From Gemmatimonadota bacterium (GTDB lineage Bacteria > Gemmatimonadota > Gemmatimonadetes > Gemmatimonadales > GWC2-71-9), in contig QHTX01000070.1 in assembly GCA_003220975.1 (NCBI GenBank), positions 1-6,164 of the forward strand: a DNA stretch of 6,164 bases. The letters are read 5' to 3'. Made by a program: the position numbers and the translations under genes. Positions 1 through 5,705 of this stretch are shown here, piece after piece. The notes beneath the pieces are model-generated. The model was not told the origin of the DNA. It was given only the letters and a program-made list of their open reading frames with translations, and did no database searches. Each line of letters begins with the position of its first letter. Position 1 is the first letter of the stretch.

Positions 1-407
1 AATATAGTAGAGCTTGGCGTTGCGCTCTTTGAGCTCATTCGTCTCTTGCGGCGGCAACTTCATTGGGCCGTCGTGGTTGATCAAAAGAACGCCGTTCTGC
101 TTCAGTCCGAAGTAGAAGGGCATCGTGTACGACTTGCCGTGCGTGATCACCTGCGGGTGAAAGATGATGCAGATGTGGGGAAACGTGATCTCGCCGATCT
201 CATAGATCGGTTCATCGGAGACCCGCACATAACTCTCGACCGGAGCCATCCGCTTCTCGGACCCGTAGAACGGGACGATCGTGCTCTCACCGCCGGCTCT
301 GATGACCGCCCGCCGGCTCTGATGACCGCGGTGCTGAGGATGTGCGAGCCGGTCACAACCCCCTGGCCGCCGACGCCCGCCATACGAATGTTAAAGCGCT
401 TTGCCAT
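1..407 (-). pseudogene. porG: 2-oxoacid:ferredoxin oxidoreductase gamma subunit, frameshifted and cut by the window edge
   Basis: The gamma subunit of a pyruvate/2-oxoacid:ferredoxin oxidoreductase, working with the beta subunit encoded just upstream. The ATG at 407-405 follows a strong GGGAGG Shine-Dalgarno at about 412-420. The N-terminus (MAKRFNIRMAGVGGQGVVTG) carries the family's GxGGQG nucleotide-binding-type motif at residues 11-16. Only the first 33 residues are authentic in this frame, which then runs into unrelated residues and stops at 147-149. The cause is a perfect 20-bp tandem repeat at 290-329. Removing one copy joins ILSTAVIRAGG to ESTIVPFYGSEKRMAPVESY and keeps the frame open to base 1, giving 129 typical gamma-subunit residues (including PHICIIFHP and LLINHDGPMKLPP). 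The 3' end lies outside the window. Family membership is clear. Whether the break is a real mutation or an assembly error cannot be decided here, and the pyruvate rather than 2-oxoglutarate assignment is inferred. Confidence 0.85.
290..329. repeat. Perfect 20-bp tandem duplication inside porG
   Basis: The 20-base unit CCGCCGGCTCTGATGACCGC occurs twice without a gap, at 290-309 and 310-329. Because 20 is not a multiple of three, the extra copy shifts the gamma-subunit frame. The coding sense resumes perfectly if one copy is removed, so the ancestral state had a single copy. Replication slippage or a misassembled or error-prone read would both give this pattern. Confidence 0.97.
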
Positions 408-452
408 CTGTCTCCCTCCCTAATCTCTCCCCCCACAAGAAGGGACTTGCAA

Positions 453-1349
453 TTAGGCCTCCGGAAGGGCCGCCGCCGTTACCGGCTTCGGCAGATACTC
501 TTTATACCCGTAGCGCGTCGCCAGGTAGTGCTTGGCTTCCTCGGTGAGATGCTCGGAGAACTGGTACCGGTCGTTCTCAACGCTCTTCGCGTCTTCCATC
601 ACCTTATCGGTTGGGATGGAGTACTCGATGTTGCAGGACGTGTAAGCCTGGATGTAGGTCGGGCCGATCTCGCGCGCGACCAGGACGGCCTTTTTGATGA
701 CGCTCTCGACCCGCCTCGGGTTGTTGGGGACGACCGTCGCGACATAGGCGCACCCGGCAAGCTTGGCCATGCCGACCATGTCCATCTTCTCAAACTTCTT
801 GCCCAGCGGCGCCATCTTCAGAACCTGCCCCTTGTTGGTCATGCCGCTCTCCTGGCCGCCGGTGTTCCCGTACACTTCATTGTCCAGCATGATCGTCGTG
901 AACCGCTCCTTCCGGAACCAGGAATGGAGGGTCATGCTGAAGCCGATATCGGCCATGCCGCCGTCGCCGGCCATGACCACCACATCCTTGGGCTTATGAC
1001 CGAACCGCAATCGCAGTCCCCGACTGAGCCCGCTGGCAACGGCACTCTGGTCCCCGTAGTTCCCATACACGAAGGGGATGGCCGCCTGGGAGATGGCCAA
1101 ACGCCCGCAGCCGGCCGTCCCTACCGTGATGGTGTCCTCCGGATTCGGGAAGGAGATCATGGCCAGCCGGATGAACAGGGTCATCGCGCACCCGGCGCAC
1201 ATGGGATGCTCCTCAAGAATCTCCTTGAACGAGCCCATCTGCGAGACGGTCACCTTCTTGCCGAAAGGCCCGTGCTCCACCATGTCGCGATATTCCTTCG
1301 GCATGAATTTATCGAACCCAGGGGAAAATTTGACGTAATCCAGACTCAT
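453..1349 (-). CDS. porB: 2-oxoacid (pyruvate):ferredoxin oxidoreductase beta subunit
   Basis: The thiamine-diphosphate-binding beta subunit of a multi-subunit 2-oxoacid:ferredoxin oxidoreductase, 298 residues, which is normal for the family. The enzyme interconverts 2-oxoacid plus CoA with acyl-CoA, CO2 and reduced ferredoxin; in reductive-TCA autotrophs it runs toward CO2 fixation. The TPP motif is GDGGMADIG at residues 128-136 with the paired Asn at 157 (LDNEVYGNTGGQ). Cys51 and Cys54 (MCAGC), Cys81 (TAGCG) and Cys239 (YTSCN) match the spacing expected for the single [4Fe-4S] cluster of beta subunits. The ATG at 1349-1347 has an AAGGAGGG ribosome-binding site at 1357-1364. No same-strand gene lies between it and the divergent tldD, so it appears to be the first gene of its operon, with porG 45 bp downstream. 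Pyruvate is the most likely substrate, but 2-oxoglutarate cannot be excluded because the alpha subunit is not in the window. Confidence 0.93.
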   Translation of the reverse strand: MSLDYVKFSPGFDKFMPKEYRDMVEHGPFGKKVTVSQMGSFKEILEEHPMCAGCAMTLFIRLAMISFPNPEDTITVGTAGCGRLAISQAAIPFVYGNYGDQSAVASGLSRGLRLRFGHKPKDVVVMAGDGGMADIGFSMTLHSWFRKERFTTIMLDNEVYGNTGGQESGMTNKGQVLKMAPLGKKFEKMDMVGMAKLAGCAYVATVVPNNPRRVESVIKKAVLVAREIGPTYIQAYTSCNIEYSIPTDKVMEDAKSVENDRYQFSEHLTEEAKHYLATRYGYKEYLPKPVTAAALPEA

Positions 1350-1405
1350 CTGACCGCCCTCCTTCAGTTCGTTCCGATCCCGAACCGCGTTTGACCAGTG
1401 TGCAG

Positions 1406-1415
1406 GGAAATTTCC
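1406..1415. promoter_or_regulatory. 10-bp palindrome upstream of porB
   Basis: GGAAATTTCC is a perfect 10-base palindrome centred about 60 bp upstream of the porB start codon. It lies in the predicted porB leader or promoter-proximal region. It could be a regulator half-site pair, but I cannot assign it to a known regulator, and an AT-centred palindrome of this length can arise by chance. Confidence 0.3.
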
Positions 1416-1437
1416 TTTGACTTACAAGGCATTAAGC

Positions 1438-1454
1438 TGTCCCGACCAGGGACA
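1438..1454. promoter_or_regulatory. Inverted repeat TGTCCC-N5-GGGACA upstream of porB
   Basis: A perfect 6-bp inverted repeat with a 5-base loop (TGTCCC 1438-1443, GGGACA 1449-1454). It lies just downstream of the candidate leftward promoter, so in DNA it could be an operator near the transcription start and in RNA a leader hairpin. A second pair, TAAGCT (1433-1438) and AGCTTA (1469-1474), partly encloses it. No U-run follows on either strand, which argues against an intrinsic terminator. Confidence 0.35.
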
Positions 1455-1468
1455 AGATGAATAGGCGA

Positions 1469-1498
1469 AGCTTAGCAAACCCCTCCGATTGATGTCAA
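1469..1498 (-). promoter_or_regulatory. Candidate leftward promoter for porB-porG
   Basis: Read on the minus strand, a perfect TTGACA -35 hexamer (1498-1493) is followed after 18 bp by TAAGCT (1474-1469). This -10 is poor, with three of six consensus matches, but a TG sits one base upstream of it, as in extended -10 promoters. It would give a leader of about 110 nt before porB. It is only a candidate: the -10 is weak and other sigma factors could be used. Confidence 0.35.
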
Positions 1499-1729
1499 TG
1501 CGAAAATCCGTTGCCATGCGTTGGCTTGGCCGCTTCCGTAGCCTCCGACAATATGACAACGGTGGCGTCGTTGCAACCCCAAAGAAGACCTAGCCTCTCC
1601 CTACGAAGGCCTAATCCTGGCCCTGGCGGTAGGCCATTGGTCCTATTGATGCAAGTGCAAGAAAAAACGGGAGAAATCTTCCGGCCACCCACTTCTTTTG
1701 TCCAAACACGTAAAAAACCCCGGTTTCTC

Positions 1730-1759
1730 TTGCGACAGCGGCGGCGGGTTCTCTATAAT
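1730..1759 (+). promoter_or_regulatory. Sigma70-type promoter for the tldD operon
   Basis: A perfect TATAAT -10 hexamer at 1754-1759 is preceded by TTGCGA at 1730-1735, four of six matches to the -35 consensus, with an 18-bp spacer. Transcription would start near 1766 and give a leader of about 65 nt before the tldD start. It is the best promoter match seen in the intergenic region and is placed correctly for the four-gene rightward operon. Confidence 0.65.
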
Positions 1760-1830
1760 TTACGCTCAATAAGCTCAGTGATACACCCTAATCACACGGA
1801 GCAGATCGTCCCAACGACGAGTCTGTGCTA

Positions 1831-3411
1831 ATGATGCCGACCGTCTCGAAAGCCATCACCACCGACTTGGTGGAAGCCTTCAAAAACTCCGCTGCCGATC
1901 TGGCCGCCGAGGCACCGGATACGTACAAGCTGTGTCGGTATGCGGACCTGCGGATCGAGGTGACCGAAGAGAAGCACGCGGGATCGGAGAATGGGACGTC
2001 CAAATATGCCTTCGAAGACAGCCACATCGCCTGCGGCATCCGGGTGCTGGCCGGAGACAGCACCATCGCCCCGGGGTACTTCGGCCAACTGCTGGGCAAG
2101 GCCGATCTGCCTCGACTGACCCAAACCCTGGCGAGTGGCCTAAAGCGCGCGTACGCTCGCGCCGTCGCCAACGCCCGCGAAAAAGCCCGGATCCGAGACA
2201 AATACAAAGATCTCGGTGAAGCCCTGTCCGACACGCGCCTAGCCCCGGTCGAGGTGCAACGCGACACGGTCAAGGCCGAATACGCCATCGACCCCCGGCA
2301 GGTCTGCCTCGATGACATGGTCCGCTACGTCACGGAAGTCTCACGCGCGGTCCAGGATGTGGACGAGCAGCTCAAATACAATGCCGTCAGCGCCGTGACG
2401 CTGGTGACGCGCGAGCTCTTCGCAAGTTCCGAGGGCGCCTGCATCGACCAGTCCTTCGCACTGACCACAGGGTCCGTGCACGTCGTCGCTGTGAGTGAGA
2501 CCGGTGACCAGGAGCTGTCCGACACCATCGGCCATCAGCGCGGGTGGGAGGTCGTCACCGAAGGCATCGTCGAGGAACACATCCGGAACCTCGATCTCCT
2601 CACCTTCTCCACCAATCTGGCGCGCGACGCCGTCAAGCTGGCCCACGCGCCGCCGCTCCGCAGCTCGGACAAAGACGTCGCGGTGGTCACCGATCCCCAC
2701 TTCAACGCGCTCCTCGCTCACGAGATCATCGGCCATCCCACCGAACTGGATCGCGCACTGAAGATGGAGACCGCCTACGCGGGCCGAAGCTGGCTGCTGC
2801 GCGCGCTCAACGACACCATGGTCGGCAAGGCCGTGGCGTCTGCGCTCGTCACCGCCTACTCGGACCCGTCACTGCCGGGCTTCGGCCACTACAAATACGA
2901 CCACGAGGGGACGCCCGGCCGGAAAGTCGTGCACATCGAGAAGGGGATCTTCAGGGGCTTCATGAACAACCGCCAGACGGCGGCCATTCTCAACGTGCCC
3001 CCGAACGGGTCCTGCATGGCCACGGAAGCCCATCTCGTGCCGCTGGTCCGCATGTCCACCACCGTGTTCGCAGGCGGCGCGCGCGCGCCCGAGGACATCA
3101 TCCGCGAGGTCGATAAAGGCTACTACGTCGTGGGGCACCGAATCCCCTCCATCGCGGAATCACGGGAAAATTTCCGGATCTCTGCCCAGAAGGTGTACGA
3201 GATCCGCAACGGTCAGATCGGACAACTGTACCGGGGCGGTGGTATTATGGCGGACACCAAGACCTTCCTGATGAAGGTGGACGCCGTGGGCCGGGACTTC
3301 CGGCTCTTCCCCATCTCCAATTGCGGAAAAGGCCAGCCGATGCAGGGCCGACGGCTCGGGAACGGCGGGCCGACGCTCCGCAGCCGCGCGCACCTGACCG
3401 GGCCCGCGTAG
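1831..3411 (+). CDS. tldD: TldD-family metalloprotease, catalytic subunit
   Basis: A zinc metalloprotease subunit of the TldD/TldE type. In E. coli the heterodimer digests unfolded peptides in the cytoplasm, matures microcin B17 and degrades CcdA. The HExxxH metal site is HEIIGH at residues 297-302, followed by PTELDRAL. The C-terminal metal-binding Cys is at about 498 (SNCGKGQPMQG), and the family's glycine-rich core is visible (FGHYKYDHEGTPGRK near 351, FMNNRQTAAIL near 375). All residues needed for activity appear present. At 526 residues it is about 45 longer than the E. coli protein (481). The start is uncertain: GTG 1825, ATG 1831 and ATG 1834 are in frame, with only a weak GACGAG (1816-1821) upstream, which best fits ATG 1831. 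It is the first gene of an operon with its tldE partner 11 bp downstream. The natural substrate is unknown. Confidence 0.93.
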   Translation: MMPTVSKAITTDLVEAFKNSAADLAAEAPDTYKLCRYADLRIEVTEEKHAGSENGTSKYAFEDSHIACGIRVLAGDSTIAPGYFGQLLGKADLPRLTQTLASGLKRAYARAVANAREKARIRDKYKDLGEALSDTRLAPVEVQRDTVKAEYAIDPRQVCLDDMVRYVTEVSRAVQDVDEQLKYNAVSAVTLVTRELFASSEGACIDQSFALTTGSVHVVAVSETGDQELSDTIGHQRGWEVVTEGIVEEHIRNLDLLTFSTNLARDAVKLAHAPPLRSSDKDVAVVTDPHFNALLAHEIIGHPTELDRALKMETAYAGRSWLLRALNDTMVGKAVASALVTAYSDPSLPGFGHYKYDHEGTPGRKVVHIEKGIFRGFMNNRQTAAILNVPPNGSCMATEAHLVPLVRMSTTVFAGGARAPEDIIREVDKGYYVVGHRIPSIAESRENFRISAQKVYEIRNGQIGQLYRGGGIMADTKTFLMKVDAVGRDFRLFPISNCGKGQPMQGRRLGNGGPTLRSRAHLTGPA

Positions 3412-3422
3412 CGTCACCACAC

Positions 3423-4976
3423 ATGGTCAGCTTGGCCACACTGAAGCGCACTGCCGAGGAAGGGCTGCGCTACCTGCGCCGCCAGAAGGACGTCCAGGAA
3501 GCGGAGGTGTTCGTGGCCAGCAATGACGGCTTGACTGCGCGCGTCAACTACACCTCGCACATTCCGTGCAACGGCGTCGAGGAACCGAAGTCCACCTCCT
3601 CTCACGGACTGGGCGTGCGGGCCGTCTTCCAGAATCCCCAGGGCCCGCGCATCGGACTCGGCAGCGAAGCCGGAGACCTCTCGCTCAACGGCGTCAAGGC
3701 GGCGCTGGAGAAGGCCAGGCGGAGCGCGGTCCATGACCCCGACTTCACAACCCTGCCACGTCCGTCCCCTGAAAGCCGGACGCTGACGAAATACCACGAC
3801 CCGAGCGCCATGACCTTGACGGACACCGATCTCGTGCAGGCTGGATGGCGCGTCCTCACCCGCGCGCTGGACGAATTCGCCAAGGCCGGTTCGCTGAGTG
3901 CGCTGGCCCAGACCGGGCCCAAGCTACGCGAGCTGGGATTCATCGTCGGAGGCGACGTCACCGTCCTGCTGGAACGGATGGCCATCGGCTCGACCCGCCT
4001 CCCCAAAGTGCAAACCGACGAGTCGACCCTGATCGCCTCGTTCGTCACCGCTATGGTCGAACGGGAAGGCGCCAAAGGGACCGGGTACGGATGCCACACT
4101 CGCCTGAGCGCAATGCGGGGAGACGCTGGTGCCGAAGCCGCGCGTAATGCCCTGTCCGCCGTCGGCGGGGTCCGCATCAAGGACGGGGAGTATGCGGTCA
4201 TCCTGGGTCCCCAACCGGTGACCGAGCTGATGTGCAATCTGATCCTGCCGAGTCTCACGGTCGCCAGCTTCTACGACTGCAGCTCGGCTTTCCATGGACG
4301 GCTCGGCCGGCAGGTCGCGCATGACGACCTCACCATCTATGACCACGGGGCGCTCACGGGTCACATGGGCAGCAAAGGCATCACCTGCGAAGGCCTCCCG
4401 ACCGGGCGGACCGACCTCATCAAAGACGGGAAGCTCATCGGGCTCCTGTCGAGCTTCTACGAGACGGAGCGGATGTTGCACGACCCCGCCGCGAAGGAGA
4501 AGCTCGGCGTCCCCCCGGAGGACTGCCCCAGCGCCCTGGTGCCGCGCAACGGCTTCCGCTTCGGGGGCGGGGGACGCCGGTTCGACATGGCGCCCTCGGT
4601 CGCGCCTACCAACGTCTTCATCGAAGGGCGGAAGAAGAAAACCCGCGAGGACCTCCTGCGGCAGGTTCAAAACGGTGTGTACATCGGCCGGATATGGTAT
4701 ACCTATCCCATTAACGGCCTGCGCACCGGCGATTTCACCGCAACGGTCGTGGGCGACTCCTACATGATCAAGGACGGCAAACTGACGGCGCCCATCAAGG
4801 CTAACGTCGTTCGCATCAACGACAACATTCACCAGGTCTTGCGGAACATCATGGGCATCACCAGCAAGAGCCGGGGGACGACCATCTGGGCGGCAGACGA
4901 GGTGGTGTACGCCCCCGAGATCGCGGTGGCCAGGCTCCGGCTCACCGAGATCGCCGGCTTCATGGACGTGCATTGA
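3423..4976 (+). CDS. pmbA: TldE/PmbA-family protein, partner subunit of TldD
   Basis: The second subunit of a TldD/TldE protease pair, 517 residues against about 450 for E. coli PmbA. It shows the shared C-terminal fold: LTIYDHGALTGHMGSKGITCEG, then RTDLIKDGKLIGLLSS, then NGLRTGDFTATVVGDSYMIKDG with TGDF at residues 435-438. The region equivalent to the HExxxH helix reads QPVTELMCNLILPSL and has no metal ligands. This is the known difference between TldE and TldD, so it should be non-catalytic and form the cleft with the upstream protein. A glycine-rich FRFGGGGRRFD near residue 380 belongs to an extra loop. The start chosen is ATG 3423, 11 bp after the tldD stop. The frame stays open upstream to a TTG at 3321 inside tldD, but that extension is out-of-frame tldD sequence. 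The Shine-Dalgarno is poor, so coupling to tldD translation is plausible. The stop overlaps the next start by one base. Confidence 0.9.
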   Translation: MVSLATLKRTAEEGLRYLRRQKDVQEAEVFVASNDGLTARVNYTSHIPCNGVEEPKSTSSHGLGVRAVFQNPQGPRIGLGSEAGDLSLNGVKAALEKARRSAVHDPDFTTLPRPSPESRTLTKYHDPSAMTLTDTDLVQAGWRVLTRALDEFAKAGSLSALAQTGPKLRELGFIVGGDVTVLLERMAIGSTRLPKVQTDESTLIASFVTAMVEREGAKGTGYGCHTRLSAMRGDAGAEAARNALSAVGGVRIKDGEYAVILGPQPVTELMCNLILPSLTVASFYDCSSAFHGRLGRQVAHDDLTIYDHGALTGHMGSKGITCEGLPTGRTDLIKDGKLIGLLSSFYETERMLHDPAAKEKLGVPPEDCPSALVPRNGFRFGGGGRRFDMAPSVAPTNVFIEGRKKKTREDLLRQVQNGVYIGRIWYTYPINGLRTGDFTATVVGDSYMIKDGKLTAPIKANVVRINDNIHQVLRNIMGITSKSRGTTIWAADEVVYAPEIAVARLRLTEIAGFMDVH

Positions 4977-5239
4977 TGGCGGACGAATCCCACAAGCCCA
5001 CTCCCCTGATCCAGCCGGAGCCGCTGCCCGTCGGCGCTCCGGGAGGCATCCACAACCGCCCGCCGATCCCGGGCGCGGGCGAGAAGGCCGAATGTCCCAA
5101 GTTCATGAGCTACGGCCCGTGCGGCGGCGTGCGCAAGGGGGGCTACTGCGAAGTCTTTCCCGAGATGATGTGCCCCTGGGTGGTCATGTACTTCGAGCTG
5201 GAGAAACTGGGCCACACCGAGTGGATGACCAAAGTATGA
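4976..5239 (+). CDS. Small four-cysteine protein resembling the MTHFR C-terminal (MetV-like) domain
   Basis: An 87-residue protein. A proline-rich, probably disordered N-terminus (residues 7-33) leads into a compact cysteine domain: ECPKFMSYGPCGG, GGYCEV and MMCPWVVMYFELEKL, with Cys40, Cys49, Cys58 and Cys66. The CPK-x-M-x-x-GPCGG...G-x-CEV...C-x-W-x-x-Y pattern matches, from memory, the C-terminal domain of some methylenetetrahydrofolate reductases, also found as MetV, a zinc-binding partner of MetF in acetogens. Here it stands alone, with no MetF TIM barrel in the window. Four conserved cysteines suggest zinc or an Fe-S cluster. The start ATG overlaps the tldE stop (TGATG), and the stop overlaps the queF start (ATGA), so translation is probably coupled on both sides. 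A role as a MetF partner encoded elsewhere is possible; function in this operon is unknown. Confidence 0.8.
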   Translation: MADESHKPTPLIQPEPLPVGAPGGIHNRPPIPGAGEKAECPKFMSYGPCGGVRKGGYCEVFPEMMCPWVVMYFELEKLGHTEWMTKV

Positions 5240-5625
5240 AAAAGACGAGGGACGGGTACACAGAGGCGCATGCCAGTAGCGGGATAGACGCTAAGCTACC
5301 GGCCATCGAAACCTGGCCAAATCAGTTTAAGGGCTATGCGATCACCATCGAGGTGCCGGAATACACGGCCATCTGCCCCAAGACCGGGCTCCCCGACTTT
5401 GGCACAATCCGCATCATCTATGTGCCGGACAAACTGTGCATGGAGTTGAAGTCCCTGAAACTGTATATCCACGCCTACCGCAACATCGGCATCTTCTACG
5501 AGAATGCCGTGAACCGAATTCTGAGAGACCTTGTGGCCGCCTGCCGGCCGGTCCACGCCCGGGTCATCGGCGAGTTCTCCGCCCGCGGGGGCCTGCGGAG
5601 CACTATTGAAGCCCGATACCCGTAG
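5236..5625 (+). CDS. queF: NADPH-dependent 7-cyano-7-deazaguanine reductase (preQ0 reductase)
   Basis: Reduces the nitrile of preQ0 to the aminomethyl group of preQ1 using NADPH, a late step of queuosine tRNA-modification synthesis in the cytoplasm. The 129-residue length fits the short, single-domain (type I, YkvM-like) QueF. The catalytic Cys47 (AICPKTGLPDF) forms the thioimide and Asp54 is the proton donor. The QueF NADPH motif is ELKSLKLY at residues 70-77, and Glu89 (IFYENAVNRIL) binds substrate. The C-terminal FSARGGLRSTIEA is typical. These residues align with B. subtilis QueF at a constant offset of eight. His96 of that enzyme corresponds to Tyr88 here. The start at ATG 5236 shares ATGA with the preceding stop. 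The frame is open farther upstream to 5092, but that part overlaps the small cysteine protein and has no QueF character. It is the last gene of the operon. Confidence 0.95.
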   Translation: MKKTRDGYTEAHASSGIDAKLPAIETWPNQFKGYAITIEVPEYTAICPKTGLPDFGTIRIIYVPDKLCMELKSLKLYIHAYRNIGIFYENAVNRILRDLVAACRPVHARVIGEFSARGGLRSTIEARYP

Positions 5626-5705
5626 GGGCCCGCGAAGCCCGCTAATCGTAAGCGCCCATCTCCACCCCGCCCACACCTAAGGCGCTGGTCCCGGGCCCGA
5701 TTCTG
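5626..5705. terminator. Nested inverted repeats between convergent genes, possible bidirectional terminator
   Basis: The 80-bp gap between the queF stop and the regulator stop holds GGGCCCG (5626-5632) pairing with CGGGCCC (5692-5698), and inside it AGCGCC (5651-5656) pairing with GGCGCT (5681-5686). Both stems can form in transcripts from either side. There is no U-tract, so a classical intrinsic terminator is not demonstrated, and in GC-rich DNA short stems like these occur by chance. The position between converging genes is the main support. Confidence 0.3.

Larger units (their letters stand above)
1350..1830. other. Divergent intergenic region between porB and tldD
   Basis: About 480 bp with no convincing gene. 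The open frames here are short, lack ribosome-binding sites and encode low-complexity, unrecognisable peptides. It contains a rightward promoter, a weaker leftward candidate, two palindromes close to porB, and some shorter inverted repeats: CAACG/CGTTG at 1557-1573, GGCCTA/TAGGCC at 1608-1635 and GTGAT/ATCAC at 1778-1795. The last lies in the predicted tldD leader. I recognise no riboswitch or small RNA. Confidence 0.75.

Noticed and set aside
46..423. 125-codon plus-strand open frame opposite porG
   Set aside because: It is the antisense of the gamma-subunit coding sequence. Its peptide is unrecognisable, while the minus strand encodes a clear family member on both sides of the duplication.
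342..1394. 350-codon plus-strand open frame opposite porB
   Set aside because: Long, but it is a GC-driven shadow of porB. It is rich in His, Arg, Gly and Leu with no recognisable domain and no ribosome-binding site, whereas porB has TPP and Fe-S motifs.
1720..1735. Possible terminator hairpin near AAACCCCGGTTT upstream of tldD
   Set aside because: The symmetric AAACC/GGTTT arms leave a loop of only two bases, which is too tight for a hairpin, and there is no following U-run. The stretch overlaps the -35 region instead.
1511..1831. 106-codon plus-strand frame and a 65-codon minus-strand frame in the divergent region
   Set aside because: Neither has a ribosome-binding site or a recognisable sequence. 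They overlap each other on opposite strands, and the plus-strand one runs through the tldD promoter.
2544..3116. 190-codon frame inside tldD in another plus-strand frame
   Set aside because: Arg/His/Pro-rich shadow product typical of an off-frame reading of GC-rich coding sequence.
3321..3422. N-terminal extension of the TldE protein from TTG 3321
   Set aside because: This stretch encodes the conserved C-terminus of TldD, including its metal-binding Cys, in another frame. The extension is Arg/Pro-rich and has no PmbA character.
3924..4973. 349-codon minus-strand open frame opposite tldE
   Set aside because: Antisense shadow with low-complexity composition; the plus strand carries the conserved TldE motifs.
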